A DNA stretch of 50,722 nucleotides from Clostridium_AD sp047624165 (GCA_047624165.1 JBLHPD010000007.1:1-50722); one strand, 5' to 3'. Counted from the first letter of the stretch, positions 1-8,731 are shown. Notes: generated from the letters alone by a model not told the origin. Numbers and translations: made by a program.

Positions 1-20
1 ATTTTAACGATTAGTTCCAT
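1..20 (-). CDS. 5' end of a gene leaving the window (partial)
   Basis: Reading the minus strand, an AGGAGG Shine-Dalgarno (GGAGG complement at 29-33) lies 8 nt before an ATG at 20-18. The codons that follow read M-E-L-I-V-K and then leave the window. The spacing and strength of the ribosome-binding site make a real gene start likely, but six codons are too few to identify a product. The gene would be divergent from glnS. Confidence 0.5.
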
Positions 21-89
21 TAATATAACCTCCTATAATTTAGCTATTTAGCATTTAAGTCATATTGATTTAATTTGTAGTATTTAATA

Positions 90-95
90 ATTATA
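90..95 (-). promoter_or_regulatory. Candidate extended -10 promoter for the leftward gene
   Basis: On the minus strand TATAAT is preceded by TGT, the extended -10 pattern TGnTATAAT. There is no good -35 hexamer. It would give a leader of about 60 nt before the partial gene starting at 20. In an AT-rich intergenic region this could be chance. Confidence 0.35.
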
Positions 96-424
96 ACATA
101 TCTATCTATCCTTTTTTTATAATTTTAATTAAACTACGTTAGATATCATATCCTATGCGTTTAATTTTAAAAGTTAATTATTCATATTAAAATTATCTTT
201 CTAATGATATCTTCAGATAGATTATAAGAATATGTAAGTCTAGTAATTGAAAATCAACATGCAAGTTATGTATTTGCAAGGAATATGTCAGCCCAAACGG
301 GTTTATTTTAAGCTTAGATGGCAAGAATAACTATTGAGTTAAAAAATATAATAATCATAACTATAAGACAAACTATACACTTAATACCACATTACGTATA
401 AAAATCCTAGAAAAAAATCTGTTT

Positions 425-452
425 TTGTGATATATTTATTAGAATATAGATA
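425..452 (+). promoter_or_regulatory. Weak candidate promoter for glnS
   Basis: TTGTGA (425-430) and TAGATA (447-452) are 16 nt apart. Both hexamers are imperfect. If used, the transcript would begin just before the palindromic repeat block at 465-522. The rest of the 1-611 interval is AT-rich; I see no T-box or other recognisable leader for glnS there. Confidence 0.3.
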
Positions 453-464
453 AAACTTACGAGT

Positions 465-522
465 GAGCTTGCTTACAAGTAAGCTTGATTACAAGTAAGC
501 TTGCTTACAAGTAAGCAAGCTC
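465..522. repeat. Three tandem 16-bp near-palindromes in the glnS leader
   Basis: Units start at 469, 485 and 501. Units one and three are identical and unit two differs by one base. Each unit contains GCTTAC-AA-GTAAGC or its one-base variant, so each is itself an inverted repeat. The outermost arms GAGCTTGCTTAC (465-476) and GTAAGCAAGCTC (511-522) are perfectly complementary, so the block could also form one long stem. Related 8-mers CTTATAAG (near 568) and CTTGTAAG (near 588) continue toward the glnS ribosome-binding site. Confidence 0.85.
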
Positions 523-620
523 ATATGTATGCTAACTTATAAGTAAAGGAAAATACAGGTAAGGAATCTTATAAGAAAACTACCTAACTTGTAAGGGAGA
601 TTAAAAGGAAGGTGACAAAT

Positions 621-2279
621 ATGGAAAATAAAATTACTTCATCAAATTTTATAAGAAACATTGTTATAGAAGATTTAGAAACAGGAAAACATAAGAAAAT
701 AGTTACTCGTTTTCCACCAGAGCCGAACGGATATTTGCACATTGGGCATGCAAAATCAATTATCTTAAATTTTGAACTCGCAGATGAATTTAACGGTAAT
801 ACAAACTTGCGTTTTGATGATACTAACCCAGCAAAAGAAGATACAGAGTACGTTAACTCCATAGAAGAAGATGTAAGATGGCTTGGTTTCCAGTGGGATA
901 ATTTATATTTTGCATCAAATTATTTTGATGAAATGTATGAACGTGCTGTATTATTAATAAAAAAAGGTAAAGCTTATGTATGTGATTTAACAGCTGGAGA
1001 GATGAAAGAATACAGAGGTACTCTAAGGGAGCCAGGGAAAGAAAGCCCCTACAAAAACAGAACCGTAGAAGAAAATTTGAACCTATTTGACCGTATGAGA
1101 AAAGGTGAATTCGTTGATGGAAAAAAGGTTTTAAGAGCTAAAATCGATATGAGCTCTCCTAACATAAACATGAGAGATCCAATAATTTATCGCATATCTC
1201 ATGCAGTGCATCATAATACAGGAGATAAATGGTGCATTTACCCTATGTATGATTATGCTCATCCAATAGAAGATGCGATTGAAGGGATTACACATTCAAT
1301 TTGTACCTTAGAATTTGAAGATCATAGGCCTCTATATGATTGGGTTGTAAACAATTGTGAAATGGAGAATAAACCAAGACAAATTGAATTCGCAAGATTA
1401 AATATAACTAATACCGTAATGAGCAAAAGAAATCTTAAACAATTAGTAGATGAGGGCATTGTAGATGCATGGGATGACCCTCGTATGCCAACTGTAGCGG
1501 GACTAAGGCGTCGTGGCTATACGCCTTGCGCTATACGTAATTTTTGTAGAGAAATTGGAGTCGCAAAATCTAACAGCACTGTAGATGGTCAAATGCTAGA
1601 GCATTTTATAAGAGAAGATTTAAGTCGTAAAACGCCTAGAACCATGGCAGTTTTAAAACCATTAAAAGTAGTTATTACAAATTACCCAGAATCTCAAGTG
1701 GAAATGCTTGAAATTGAGAATAATCAAGATGACCCATCAATGGGAACTCGCCAAGTATCATTCTCAAGAGAAATATATATAGAACAAGAAGATTTCATGG
1801 AAAATCCACCAAAGAAATACTTTAGATTGTTCATAGGTAACGAAGTAAGACTAAAGGGTGCATATTTTATAAAATGTAATGAAATGATTAAAGACTCTGA
1901 CGGAAATGTATGTGAACTACATTGTACGTATGATCACGACACTAAGAGTGGTAGTGGATTTACAGGAAGAAAAGTTAAGGGAACGATTCACTGGGTAGAT
2001 GCAATAAATGCAGTGAGTTCAGAATTCAGATTATATGAACCTTTGATTTTAGATGAAGCACAAGAAGAAGGAAAAACTTTTTTAAATCAAATAAACCCAA
2101 ATTCAATAGAGATTTTGCAGGGGTTTGTAGAACCAAATATGAAGGGTTCAAAAGCACAAGATAAATTCCAATTCTTTAGACATGGGTATTTTAATGTAGA
2201 TTCTAAATACAGCACTGAAGATAAAATGGTGTTTAACAGAATAGTATCTTTAAAAAGTTCCTTTAAAATTAACAAATAA
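621..2279 (+). CDS. glnS: Glutaminyl-tRNA synthetase
   Basis: Class I aminoacyl-tRNA synthetase that charges tRNA-Gln with glutamine in the cytoplasm. The 552-residue product matches bacterial GlnRS length and sequence from end to end. The ATP-binding motif PPEPNGYLHIGHAKS sits near residues 32-46, the MSK-type loop appears as VMSKR near residue 270, and the C-terminal beta-barrel anticodon-binding region is intact through GRKVKGTIHWV. I place the start at ATG 621, behind AAGGAAGG at 605-612; a GTG at 612 lies inside that ribosome-binding site and is less likely. The gene is monocistronic and ends at a terminator shared with thrS. Many Firmicutes lack GlnRS and rely on GatCAB, so its presence is a useful genomic trait. 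Confidence 0.96.
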   Translation: MENKITSSNFIRNIVIEDLETGKHKKIVTRFPPEPNGYLHIGHAKSIILNFELADEFNGNTNLRFDDTNPAKEDTEYVNSIEEDVRWLGFQWDNLYFASNYFDEMYERAVLLIKKGKAYVCDLTAGEMKEYRGTLREPGKESPYKNRTVEENLNLFDRMRKGEFVDGKKVLRAKIDMSSPNINMRDPIIYRISHAVHHNTGDKWCIYPMYDYAHPIEDAIEGITHSICTLEFEDHRPLYDWVVNNCEMENKPRQIEFARLNITNTVMSKRNLKQLVDEGIVDAWDDPRMPTVAGLRRRGYTPCAIRNFCREIGVAKSNSTVDGQMLEHFIREDLSRKTPRTMAVLKPLKVVITNYPESQVEMLEIENNQDDPSMGTRQVSFSREIYIEQEDFMENPPKKYFRLFIGNEVRLKGAYFIKCNEMIKDSDGNVCELHCTYDHDTKSGSGFTGRKVKGTIHWVDAINAVSSEFRLYEPLILDEAQEEGKTFLNQINPNSIEILQGFVEPNMKGSKAQDKFQFFRHGYFNVDSKYSTEDKMVFNRIVSLKSSFKINK

Positions 2280-2288
2280 AGTTTTAAT

Positions 2289-2339
2289 AATATTTAAAAG
2301 CCAGTATAAGATTTTATCTTGTACTGGCTTTTAAATATT
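2289..2339. terminator. Bidirectional terminator between glnS and thrS
   Basis: An 18-bp perfect inverted repeat has arms at 2289-2306 and 2322-2339 and contains AAAAGCCAGTA / TACTGGCTTTT. The intervening TAAGAT/ATCTTG extends the stem further with one G-U pair around a three-base loop. A-rich and T-rich flanks allow termination in both directions for the convergent genes. Confidence 0.9.
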
Positions 2340-4275
2340 ATAATATTCTAGTGTCTATTTCTTCTTTAATTCTTGTTATAAAGGAGTCTAAAGCAATTGC
2401 ACCTTCATCACCATTTTTACGGCTTCTAACAGATACTTCATTAAGTTCAGCCTCTTTTTCACCTACTATTAGTAGGAACGGAGCTCTTTCGTTACGAGCT
2501 TCACGAATTTTGTACCCTATTTTTTCAGCTCTAAAGTCTGCCTCGACTCTAATGTTTGAGGTTTTTAACTTAGAGACTACCTCTTGAGCATAATCATGAT
2601 ACTTTTCAGAAATAGGTAATACCTTAACTTGTAATGGTGCAAGCCAAGTTGGGAAAGCACCAGCATATTTTTCTATTAGTATTGCAAGTGTTCTCTCGTA
2701 GCAACCAATTGAAGTTCTATGGATAACATATGGACGTTTTTTAACTCCATCTTTATCAACATAAGTCATGTCGAATCTTTCAGGTAGTGCGAAGTCAATT
2801 TGTACAGTAATTATAGTATCTTCTTTACCATGAACATTTTTGATTTGAAGATCAAGCTTAGGTCCGTAGAAAGCAGCTTCATCAATAGCTGTTACATAGT
2901 TTATTCCTAAGTGGTCTAATATTTCCTTCATCTTGGATTCAGTGTCTTCCCAAGCAGCAGGGTTATCAATATACTTTTCTTTATTGTTCCTATCCCCTTT
3001 AGAGAATCTGTATGTGATATCATTTTCAAGTCCTAATGTTTCCATGAAATATTTAGTTAAAGCTACAACACCTTTAAATTCTTCTTCTAATTGATCGGGT
3101 CTAACAACTAAATGACCTTCAGAAATAGTGAATTGTCGTACCCTTATTAGGCCATGCATTTCACCTGAAGACTCATTCCTAAATAATGTTGAAGTTTCCG
3201 CATATCTAATTGGAAGGTCACGATAACTCTTTTGATCTGCATTATAAATTGTAAATTGGAATGGGCATGTCATTGGACGAAGTGCCATAACTTCCTCGTC
3301 TTTAGATTCATCACCAAGGACAAACATTCCTTCTTTATAATGGTCCCAGTGGCCAGACATTTTATATAAATCGCTCTTAGCCATAAGAGGAGTCTTAGTT
3401 ATAACATAGCCTCTTCTTTCTTCCTCATCTTCAACAAAACGTTGTAATAACTGAATTACCCTTGCACCATTAGGCATAAGTAGAGGTAAACCTTGACCTA
3501 TAACATCTGACGTAGTAAAGAATTTTAGTTCGCGCCCAAGCTTGTTATGGTCCCTCTTTTTGGCATCTTCGATTTTTTCTATATGGGCATCTAAATCAGA
3601 TTTTTTTGTAAATGCAGTTCCATATATACGGCTAAGCATTTTGTTTTTCTCATTGCCCCTCCAATAAGCTCCTGCAACTTGAGTTAGTTTAAAAGCCTTT
3701 ATATACTTTGTAGACATCAAATGTGGTCCTGCACAAAGATCTGTAAATTCTCCATGTTTGTAGAATGATAAACTCGCATCTTCTGGCAGGTCTTCAATTA
3801 GTTGAACCTTGAAATTTTCATCTATTCCTTGCATAAAAGCTATAGCTTCAGCTCTTGGAAGTTCAAATCTTTCTATTGGTAAATCTTCTTTAACGATTTT
3901 TTTCATTTCTGCTTCGATTTGTACAATTTCATCAGCAGAGAAAGAACCCTGTTTATCAAAATCGTAGTAGAAACCTCCATCTATAGCAGGTCCGATGGCA
4001 AGTTTAGCGTTAGGAAATAATCTTTTTACCGCTTGTGCCAAAATATGGCAAGCTGTATGTCTAAAGGCTCTTTGGCCTTCATCGCTATCAAAAGTTAATA
4101 TGCTAAGCTCAGAATCTTCAGTAATTTTGTAACGTAGATCTACAGTTTTGCCATTAAGCATGCCAGCACAAGCAACCCTCGCAAGGCCCTCACTAATATC
4201 TCTCGCAACTTCAAATACAGTCATTTCAGATTCATAAGATTTTATTGAACCATCTTTTAATTTAATATTTATCAT
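2338..4275 (-). CDS. thrS: Threonyl-tRNA synthetase
   Basis: Class II synthetase that attaches threonine to tRNA-Thr. The 645-residue product has the full family architecture: an N-terminal TGS domain (about 1-60), an editing domain with HTACHILAQ and the later CAGPH motif, a catalytic core with the MTCPFQF and RYAETSTLFRNE motifs, and a C-terminal anticodon-binding domain (VKVLPISEKY, then RAEKIGYKIREA). The ATG at 4275 follows AGGAGGGAG with good spacing. The T-box leader immediately upstream controls it, so expression should rise when uncharged tRNA-Thr accumulates. The 3' end runs into the terminator shared with glnS. Confidence 0.97.
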   Translation of the reverse strand: MINIKLKDGSIKSYESEMTVFEVARDISEGLARVACAGMLNGKTVDLRYKITEDSELSILTFDSDEGQRAFRHTACHILAQAVKRLFPNAKLAIGPAIDGGFYYDFDKQGSFSADEIVQIEAEMKKIVKEDLPIERFELPRAEAIAFMQGIDENFKVQLIEDLPEDASLSFYKHGEFTDLCAGPHLMSTKYIKAFKLTQVAGAYWRGNEKNKMLSRIYGTAFTKKSDLDAHIEKIEDAKKRDHNKLGRELKFFTTSDVIGQGLPLLMPNGARVIQLLQRFVEDEEERRGYVITKTPLMAKSDLYKMSGHWDHYKEGMFVLGDESKDEEVMALRPMTCPFQFTIYNADQKSYRDLPIRYAETSTLFRNESSGEMHGLIRVRQFTISEGHLVVRPDQLEEEFKGVVALTKYFMETLGLENDITYRFSKGDRNNKEKYIDNPAAWEDTESKMKEILDHLGINYVTAIDEAAFYGPKLDLQIKNVHGKEDTIITVQIDFALPERFDMTYVDKDGVKKRPYVIHRTSIGCYERTLAILIEKYAGAFPTWLAPLQVKVLPISEKYHDYAQEVVSKLKTSNIRVEADFRAEKIGYKIREARNERAPFLLIVGEKEAELNEVSVRSRKNGDEGAIALDSFITRIKEEIDTRIL

Positions 4276-4365
4276 ATATATTACTCCCTCCTAAAATTGA
4301 ATTATTAAAGATAACAAGGGCATAAAAACTATGCACAAGTTTTAAAACTACAATTTTTAGAAAAT

Positions 4366-4613
4366 AAAAAAAACCCCATCCCAATTCTAACTAAAGAAAA
4401 GGGACGAGATTATAATTTCCCGCGGTTCCACCCAAATTGTTTATAAAATAAACCACTTAATAACTATAACGGAATTACCGGACTTTATTAAAGTCGCTCA
4501 GAGGTAGTCTTCAGCTACTTTCATTTAAGAATACTTCCAGCTAAGGTATCCTCTCTCTGCAAATGTGCCATTGCTTACTCTTCTCTTCGTAGTATTAGAT
4601 TATTAAATTTATA
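4366..4613 (-). promoter_or_regulatory. T-box riboswitch leader of thrS
   Basis: On the minus strand the leader carries GGGTGGAACCGCGGG, the T-box core that pairs with the tRNA acceptor end (4424-4438 on the plus coordinates). An intrinsic terminator follows, in which CTCGTCCC pairs with GGGATGGGG before an eight-T run (4366-4373). The upstream Stem I region includes an AGAGAGGATACC segment and GAAGACTACC. The ACT or ACC inside that loop is a threonine codon and is the likely specifier. T-box RNAs switch from terminator to antiterminator on binding uncharged cognate tRNA. Confidence 0.93.
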
Positions 4614-4619
4614 TATTTC

Positions 4620-4647
4620 AGTATATCACTTTTAGTAAAAATGTCAA
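4620..4647 (-). promoter_or_regulatory. thrS T-box promoter
   Basis: Minus strand: TTGACA (4647-4642), a 16-nt spacer, then TATACT (4625-4620). This near-consensus vegetative promoter places the start of transcription just ahead of the T-box Stem I. Confidence 0.85.
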
Positions 4648-4651
4648 GAAG

Positions 4652-4695
4652 GTAAATGAAATTAATATTATATGTAAATGAAATTAATATTATAT
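4652..4695. repeat. 22-bp tandem duplication upstream of the thrS promoter
   Basis: Two identical 22-bp units (4652-4673 and 4674-4695) abut each other, five bases upstream of the thrS -35 hexamer as read on the minus strand. They are AT-rich and begin GTAAATGAAATT. They may be a slippage product or paired binding sites; nothing further can be said. Confidence 0.85.
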
Positions 4696-4730
4696 GAAAA
4701 ATCGGAACAAATAACTCTTATAACTATAGT

Positions 4731-5636
4731 TTATTTTACTATTTTAAATTGTGGCGCATAAATATTTTTAGAAAGTACATCAAAGATAAATCCTTGATTC
4801 TTAAGACCCTCAATAATCTCTGGTAAGGCTTGTACAGTTGTAGTCTTTGGATTTAAATCATGCAATAATATAACAGGATGTTTTTTTTGACTACTTTGAG
4901 TTAAGACTGCTTGTACAATTTTATCTTTCTTCTGACAAAATGCTGAAGCGTCAGTGGAATCGACATTCCAATCAAAATATTTATAATCAGTCATGTTCAT
5001 TTGTTTAATTATAGTGTTCATTATTTGAATACCACCATAATTACAACTTATAGTATTATTAGAACCACCTGGGTATCTTATAATATGATTAGACTGTTTT
5101 CCAGTTATTTCTGTAAGAAATTCATCTAATTTTTTTACATCATTAATAAAATTTTCTGGTGATGCATAAATATTTTTATAATCATGGCTGTAAGTGTGAT
5201 TAGCCAAAGCATGTCCATCATCAGAAATTTGTTTATATAAATATTTTAAGTTAGGATGACCATTTACGAAAAAAGTTGCTTTAATATCATATTGTTTTAA
5301 GATTTTTAAAATTTGTAAAGTATTGTTTGATGGCCCATCATCAAAGGTTAGATAAGCAATTTTAGTATTATCTAATTTTTCTTTAAATAAGTTGTTATTT
5401 TGTTTGATGGTACTTCTGAGATTTATGTTTTGTGATTTTAAATTCTTATTATCTGTGTGAATTTGTACTATTTGTTGTAATAATAAATTGCTTTTATTTT
5501 CACTAGCGACTACAGTTGTTTGACTTACTGCAGTTCTTATAAGTAAAGAAATACATAAAGTAAAAGTGAAAATTTTAACTAATAAAAATCTTAATGCACG
5601 CTTATTTTGTCTTTTTTTTCTTTGTGAAATTCTCAT
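4731..5636 (-). CDS. Membrane-anchored NodB-type polysaccharide deacetylase
   Basis: Carbohydrate esterase family 4 enzyme predicted to remove N- or O-acetyl groups from cell-wall or exopolysaccharide sugars. Residues 1-15 are strongly basic and 16-35 form one hydrophobic helix, giving a signal anchor. Residues about 50-90 look like a short coiled coil. The NodB domain has all the usual metal and catalytic elements: TFDDGPS (97-103), HTYSH (147-151), RYPGG (187-191) and a late LLHD. The ATG at 5636 follows AAGGAGGATGG. It lies 48 nt downstream of a small coiled-coil membrane protein gene on the same strand, so the two are probably co-transcribed. The substrate cannot be told from sequence. 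Confidence 0.9.
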   Translation of the reverse strand: MRISQRKKRQNKRALRFLLVKIFTFTLCISLLIRTAVSQTTVVASENKSNLLLQQIVQIHTDNKNLKSQNINLRSTIKQNNNLFKEKLDNTKIAYLTFDDGPSNNTLQILKILKQYDIKATFFVNGHPNLKYLYKQISDDGHALANHTYSHDYKNIYASPENFINDVKKLDEFLTEITGKQSNHIIRYPGGSNNTISCNYGGIQIMNTIIKQMNMTDYKYFDWNVDSTDASAFCQKKDKIVQAVLTQSSQKKHPVILLHDLNPKTTTVQALPEIIEGLKNQGFIFDVLSKNIYAPQFKIVK

Positions 5637-5684
5637 ATTACCATCCTCCTTTTTGTATAAGAGACAATCAAGAAAATATCTATA

Positions 5685-5927
5685 TTAATTTATAATAGTT
5701 TCTAAATTAGTAACTGTTTTTGCAACCGTGGAATTTGTTTCGTTGAGCTGAGAATTTGCTTTTGTTAAAGCATTATTTTCAACTTTTAAGGACTCTAATT
5801 CAATTATTAAAGATTGGGTTCTGATTGCATTATCTTTAATTTTAAAACTATTTATAGAGCAAACATATATTGATCCTACAAATAAAACATTAAAAAATAT
5901 AATAACAAACACATTTTTCTTTCTCAT
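5685..5927 (-). CDS. Small single-pass membrane protein with coiled coil
   Basis: An 80-residue protein of unknown function. Residues 4-25 are a hydrophobic helix after an MRKKN start. The rest is a heptad-like, leucine/asparagine-rich stretch (SLIIELESLKVENNALTKAN) that looks like a coiled coil. The ATG at 5927 follows AAGGAGAATG. It precedes the polysaccharide deacetylase gene, which also has a membrane anchor followed by a coiled coil. I infer the two may associate at the membrane, but no known family is recognised. Confidence 0.75.
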   Translation of the reverse strand: MRKKNVFVIIFFNVLFVGSIYVCSINSFKIKDNAIRTQSLIIELESLKVENNALTKANSQLNETNSTVAKTVTNLETIIN

Positions 5928-5980
5928 TTACATTCTCCTTTTTAAATATTGCCAATATAAACTATAATAAACTATAATGC

Positions 5981-6008
5981 ATTATAATGTATTACGATAA
6001 GGTTACAA
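5981..6008 (-). promoter_or_regulatory. Promoter for the membrane protein/deacetylase pair
   Basis: Minus strand: TTGTAA (6008-6003), 16-nt spacer, TATAAT (5986-5981). It gives a leader of about 45 nt. The -10 lies inside a perfect 14-bp palindrome (TATAATGCATTATA, 5973-5986). Confidence 0.6.
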
Positions 6009-6094
6009 TAACGGTGCAATTATCTTAAAAATATCTTGAAAATATAAATAATGACTAAAATATCATGTGTTTCACAACTCATTAACTTAATATG

Positions 6095-6130
6095 TAAAAC
6101 AGTACAGTTTTATGGTTAGGATTGTATAAT
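6095..6130 (+). promoter_or_regulatory. Possible promoter and operator-like dyad for the GGDEF-EAL gene
   Basis: TATAAT occurs at 6125-6130 without a convincing -35. An inverted repeat TAAAAC-AGTACA-GTTTTA (6095-6112) lies where the -35 region would be and could be a protein-binding site. The remaining 150 nt to the gene are AT-rich, and I see no cyclic-di-GMP riboswitch in them. Confidence 0.3.
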
Positions 6131-6280
6131 AATGTTGATGAAAAAGTATAAGAAAAAAAATAAAATAAAATTATAAAAACTATTAATAAAAACGGTAATT
6201 AGACGATAATAATAATGTTATGGCAAAAAAAATATAAAATGGCGTTCAATTGTATATAAATGCCAATAGGAGGGTAATTG

Positions 6281-8404
6281 GTGAATGCGAAAAAAAAGGA
6301 ATTAATTAAAATTGCAAGAGAAAAATTAACAGCGAAAGCTGATGGAAACAATAGTGAGTGCTTATTTTATGATAATGTCGCATTGGATGGAATGCCACTT
6401 AAAGTAACTACTATATATGCTTTAATTGGTGGACTTTGGATATTATTTTCAGATAGAATTTTAAATGCTTTTGTTGAAAGTAAAACCTTAATCTTACGTA
6501 TACAAACAATAAAGGGTATAGGTTATGTCCTTATATCATCTTTTATATTATATTTTTTGATTCGTGAATATACTAAGAAAAGTAAAAGATGGTCGAGTAA
6601 ATTAAAAGAAAATTATGAAGAAATTCAAGCTACATATGAACAATTAATAGCTGCAGAAGAGGAACTAAGGGCGCAATATGATGAATTACATGAAAATCAA
6701 GTAATGATTGAAAAAAGTGAAGAGAGATATAAGTTAGCGTTAGAAGGTTCCAATGATGCTATATGGGAAATTGACCTCATAACTAAAGAATTTTTTTGCT
6801 CAGATAAATTTAGCGACATTACGGGGTATGATAAAGCTTCTATAACTACCATTAAGAATTTATTGAAGTTAGTTGTTGAAGAAGATAGAAGAGGTGCAGT
6901 AGAAGATTTTAATAATCACATTAATGGCAAAACATTATATTACCAAAGTAATGTAAAAATTAAATTTAATGGCGGCGGATATAAGTGGGTTTTAATTAGA
7001 GGTAAGTGTCTAAGAAATAAAAAGGGAGTTGCAAATAAAATTTCAGGCTCTGCTACAGATATATCTGCTCAAAAGGATTTTGAAGAAAAGATTAATAGAT
7101 TGCAGTACTATGATTTATTAACGGACACACCTAATAGGAAATTATTTATTAATACATTAGAAAATGAAATCATTAAGGCAAATGATAAACCTGTTAAATT
7201 TGCTGTGTTGTTTATTGACTTAGATAATTTTAAAGAAATTAACGATACTTTAGGTCATGAATATGGAGATAAAGTGTTAAAAAATGTTGCAATATCATTT
7301 AAAGATTCTATTAGAGAGGGAGACATTGTTTCAAGGGTAGGAGGAGACGAATTTTTTATTATGATGAAAAATATTGAGGACTACTCTGAGATAAGTTATC
7401 TTTGTAAAAAACTGCTAAGCTCATTAAACTGTCAGGTAAGTATAGACGATAAGCACGTATATGCGTCAGCGAGCATTGGTATTACTGTATTCCCAGATGA
7501 TGGTCGTAAAACTTATATACTACTTAAAAATGCTGATACCGCAATGTATAGCGCTAAATACAATGGTAAATCTAAATACTCATTTTTTAACAAGGGTATG
7601 AGTGATGTGGTTGTAAGACGTGTTGAAATAGAAAAAGGGCTAAGGAGTGCTTTAGAAGATAATGAGCTCGAAATTTATTATCAACCACAAATAGATATTA
7701 TAAACAATAAAATAAAAGGATTTGAAGCACTTTTAAGATGGAATAGTTCTGAACTTGGCAGAATATCCCCAGAAGAGTTTATACCTGTTGCAGAGCAAAG
7801 TGGACTAATAATTCCTATGGGTAACTGGGTTATAAAAAATGCGTTTCTTCAAAATAATTTGTGGAAAAGCAAAGGGTACCTGTATGACACTATTGCAATA
7901 AATCTATCTGCAATTCAACTGCAAAATGACAATTTCGAAAAAAACCTAAAAAATATTATAGTTGAAACAAAGGTTAATACGAGATTTGTGGAGCTAGAAA
8001 TTACAGAAAGTATTTTGATGAAGGATTTTGATAAGAGTATTAAATTACTTAACGAGATTAGAGGTCTTGGTATAAATATTGCCTTAGATGATTTTGGAAC
8101 AGGATATTCTTCTCTTAGTTATTTAAAACGGTTACCTATAAATACATTAAAAATAGACAAGTCATTTATAGACAATATTGTTATAAATGATAGAGAAAGA
8201 GCAATAGTAGATGGAATTATACAACTTGCACAAAAAATTGACTTAGATGTTATTGCAGAAGGAGTAGAAAGTAATGATCAAATTAAACTACTACAAAGCA
8301 TGGGCTGCAATCAAATACAAGGCTATTATTTCAGTAAACCTCTTCCAGCGGATGAAATAGAAGAGAAATTCCTAAAAACTAATCTAATCAAACCTTATAA
8401 TTAA
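6281..8404 (+). CDS. Membrane PAS-GGDEF-EAL cyclic-di-GMP turnover protein
   Basis: A protein of about 707 residues predicted to make and/or degrade cyclic-di-GMP. In order it has two hydrophobic segments (about 46-62 and 79-95), a coiled coil (105-145), a PAS sensor domain (about 145-270), a GGDEF domain (about 275-445) and an EAL domain (about 450-700). The GGDEF signature is intact (RVGGDEFF, near 355), with an inhibitory RxxD site (REGD) five residues ahead of it. The EAL side keeps FEALLRW, EITES, DDFGTGYSS and KIDKSF, so phosphodiesterase activity is plausible. I choose GTG 6281, six bases after AGGAGGG (6268-6274), over TTG 6278. It appears monocistronic and divergent from the deacetylase pair. 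Confidence 0.93.
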   Translation: MNAKKKELIKIAREKLTAKADGNNSECLFYDNVALDGMPLKVTTIYALIGGLWILFSDRILNAFVESKTLILRIQTIKGIGYVLISSFILYFLIREYTKKSKRWSSKLKENYEEIQATYEQLIAAEEELRAQYDELHENQVMIEKSEERYKLALEGSNDAIWEIDLITKEFFCSDKFSDITGYDKASITTIKNLLKLVVEEDRRGAVEDFNNHINGKTLYYQSNVKIKFNGGGYKWVLIRGKCLRNKKGVANKISGSATDISAQKDFEEKINRLQYYDLLTDTPNRKLFINTLENEIIKANDKPVKFAVLFIDLDNFKEINDTLGHEYGDKVLKNVAISFKDSIREGDIVSRVGGDEFFIMMKNIEDYSEISYLCKKLLSSLNCQVSIDDKHVYASASIGITVFPDDGRKTYILLKNADTAMYSAKYNGKSKYSFFNKGMSDVVVRRVEIEKGLRSALEDNELEIYYQPQIDIINNKIKGFEALLRWNSSELGRISPEEFIPVAEQSGLIIPMGNWVIKNAFLQNNLWKSKGYLYDTIAINLSAIQLQNDNFEKNLKNIIVETKVNTRFVELEITESILMKDFDKSIKLLNEIRGLGINIALDDFGTGYSSLSYLKRLPINTLKIDKSFIDNIVINDRERAIVDGIIQLAQKIDLDVIAEGVESNDQIKLLQSMGCNQIQGYYFSKPLPADEIEEKFLKTNLIKPYN

Positions 8405-8450
8405 AAATAAAAGGGCATGTAATTTCAATAAGTGATATATATAATAGCTA

Positions 8451-8500
8451 CACATAAATAACAAAAATGCATACTAGCATCTTTGTTATTTATTTATGTG
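8451..8500. terminator. Convergent-gene terminator/inverted repeat
   Basis: Arms 8451-8470 and 8477-8500 pair over about 20 bp (CACATAAATAACAAA with TTTGTTATTTATTTATGTG), with one mismatch and a four-base bulge around loop ATACTA. It lies between the convergent GGDEF-EAL gene and the small cysteine-rich gene. There is no clean T-run. Its AAATAACAA/TTGTTATTT ends resemble the palindromic repeat near 32361-32433. Confidence 0.65.
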
Positions 8501-8521
8501 CCTTAATAACGTTTTAAGTAA

Positions 8522-8731
8522 TTATAATTTGTTAATGATCATATTATATAAATTTTTTTCATCCTTACCTACTAATAGTTCCTTATCTACAATGGCTATA
8601 GGAGTGACTTTGCATTTATGACATTTACCAATACATTTTTTTGTAGATATTTTTATATCAGGGTGAGTTTCGGTTATCATAGAAATAATAGTGTCGGTAC
8701 ATTTATTTTTTTTGCATAATTTGACTTTCAT
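8522..8731 (-). CDS. Small cysteine-rich protein (thioredoxin-like ferredoxin/DUF1450-like)
   Basis: A 69-residue protein with five cysteines at 6, 11, 33, 37 and 40, the last three in CIGKCHKC. A short IAIVDKELLVGKD segment follows, like the strand-turn-strand end of thioredoxin-fold [2Fe-2S] proteins and of DUF1450. A metal or iron-sulfur role is an inference from this pattern. ATG 8731 follows AAAGGAG with 8-nt spacing, which supports a real gene. It stands alone between a convergent terminator and the divergent serine hydrolase gene. Confidence 0.75.
   Translation of the reverse strand: MKVKLCKKNKCTDTIISMITETHPDIKISTKKCIGKCHKCKVTPIAIVDKELLVGKDEKNLYNMIINKL

Noticed and set aside
293..320. 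Possible terminator around CCCAAACGGG followed by TTTATTTT
   Set aside because: The stem is only three to four base pairs, with no upstream plus-strand gene in view.
1..611. A T-box or other riboswitch for glnS
   Set aside because: No GGGTGGNACCGCG core or terminator/antiterminator pair is present; only palindromic repeats are seen.
5928..6280. A cyclic-di-GMP riboswitch upstream of the GGDEF-EAL gene
   Set aside because: None of the conserved GEMM elements could be found; the region is AT-rich with only short dyads.
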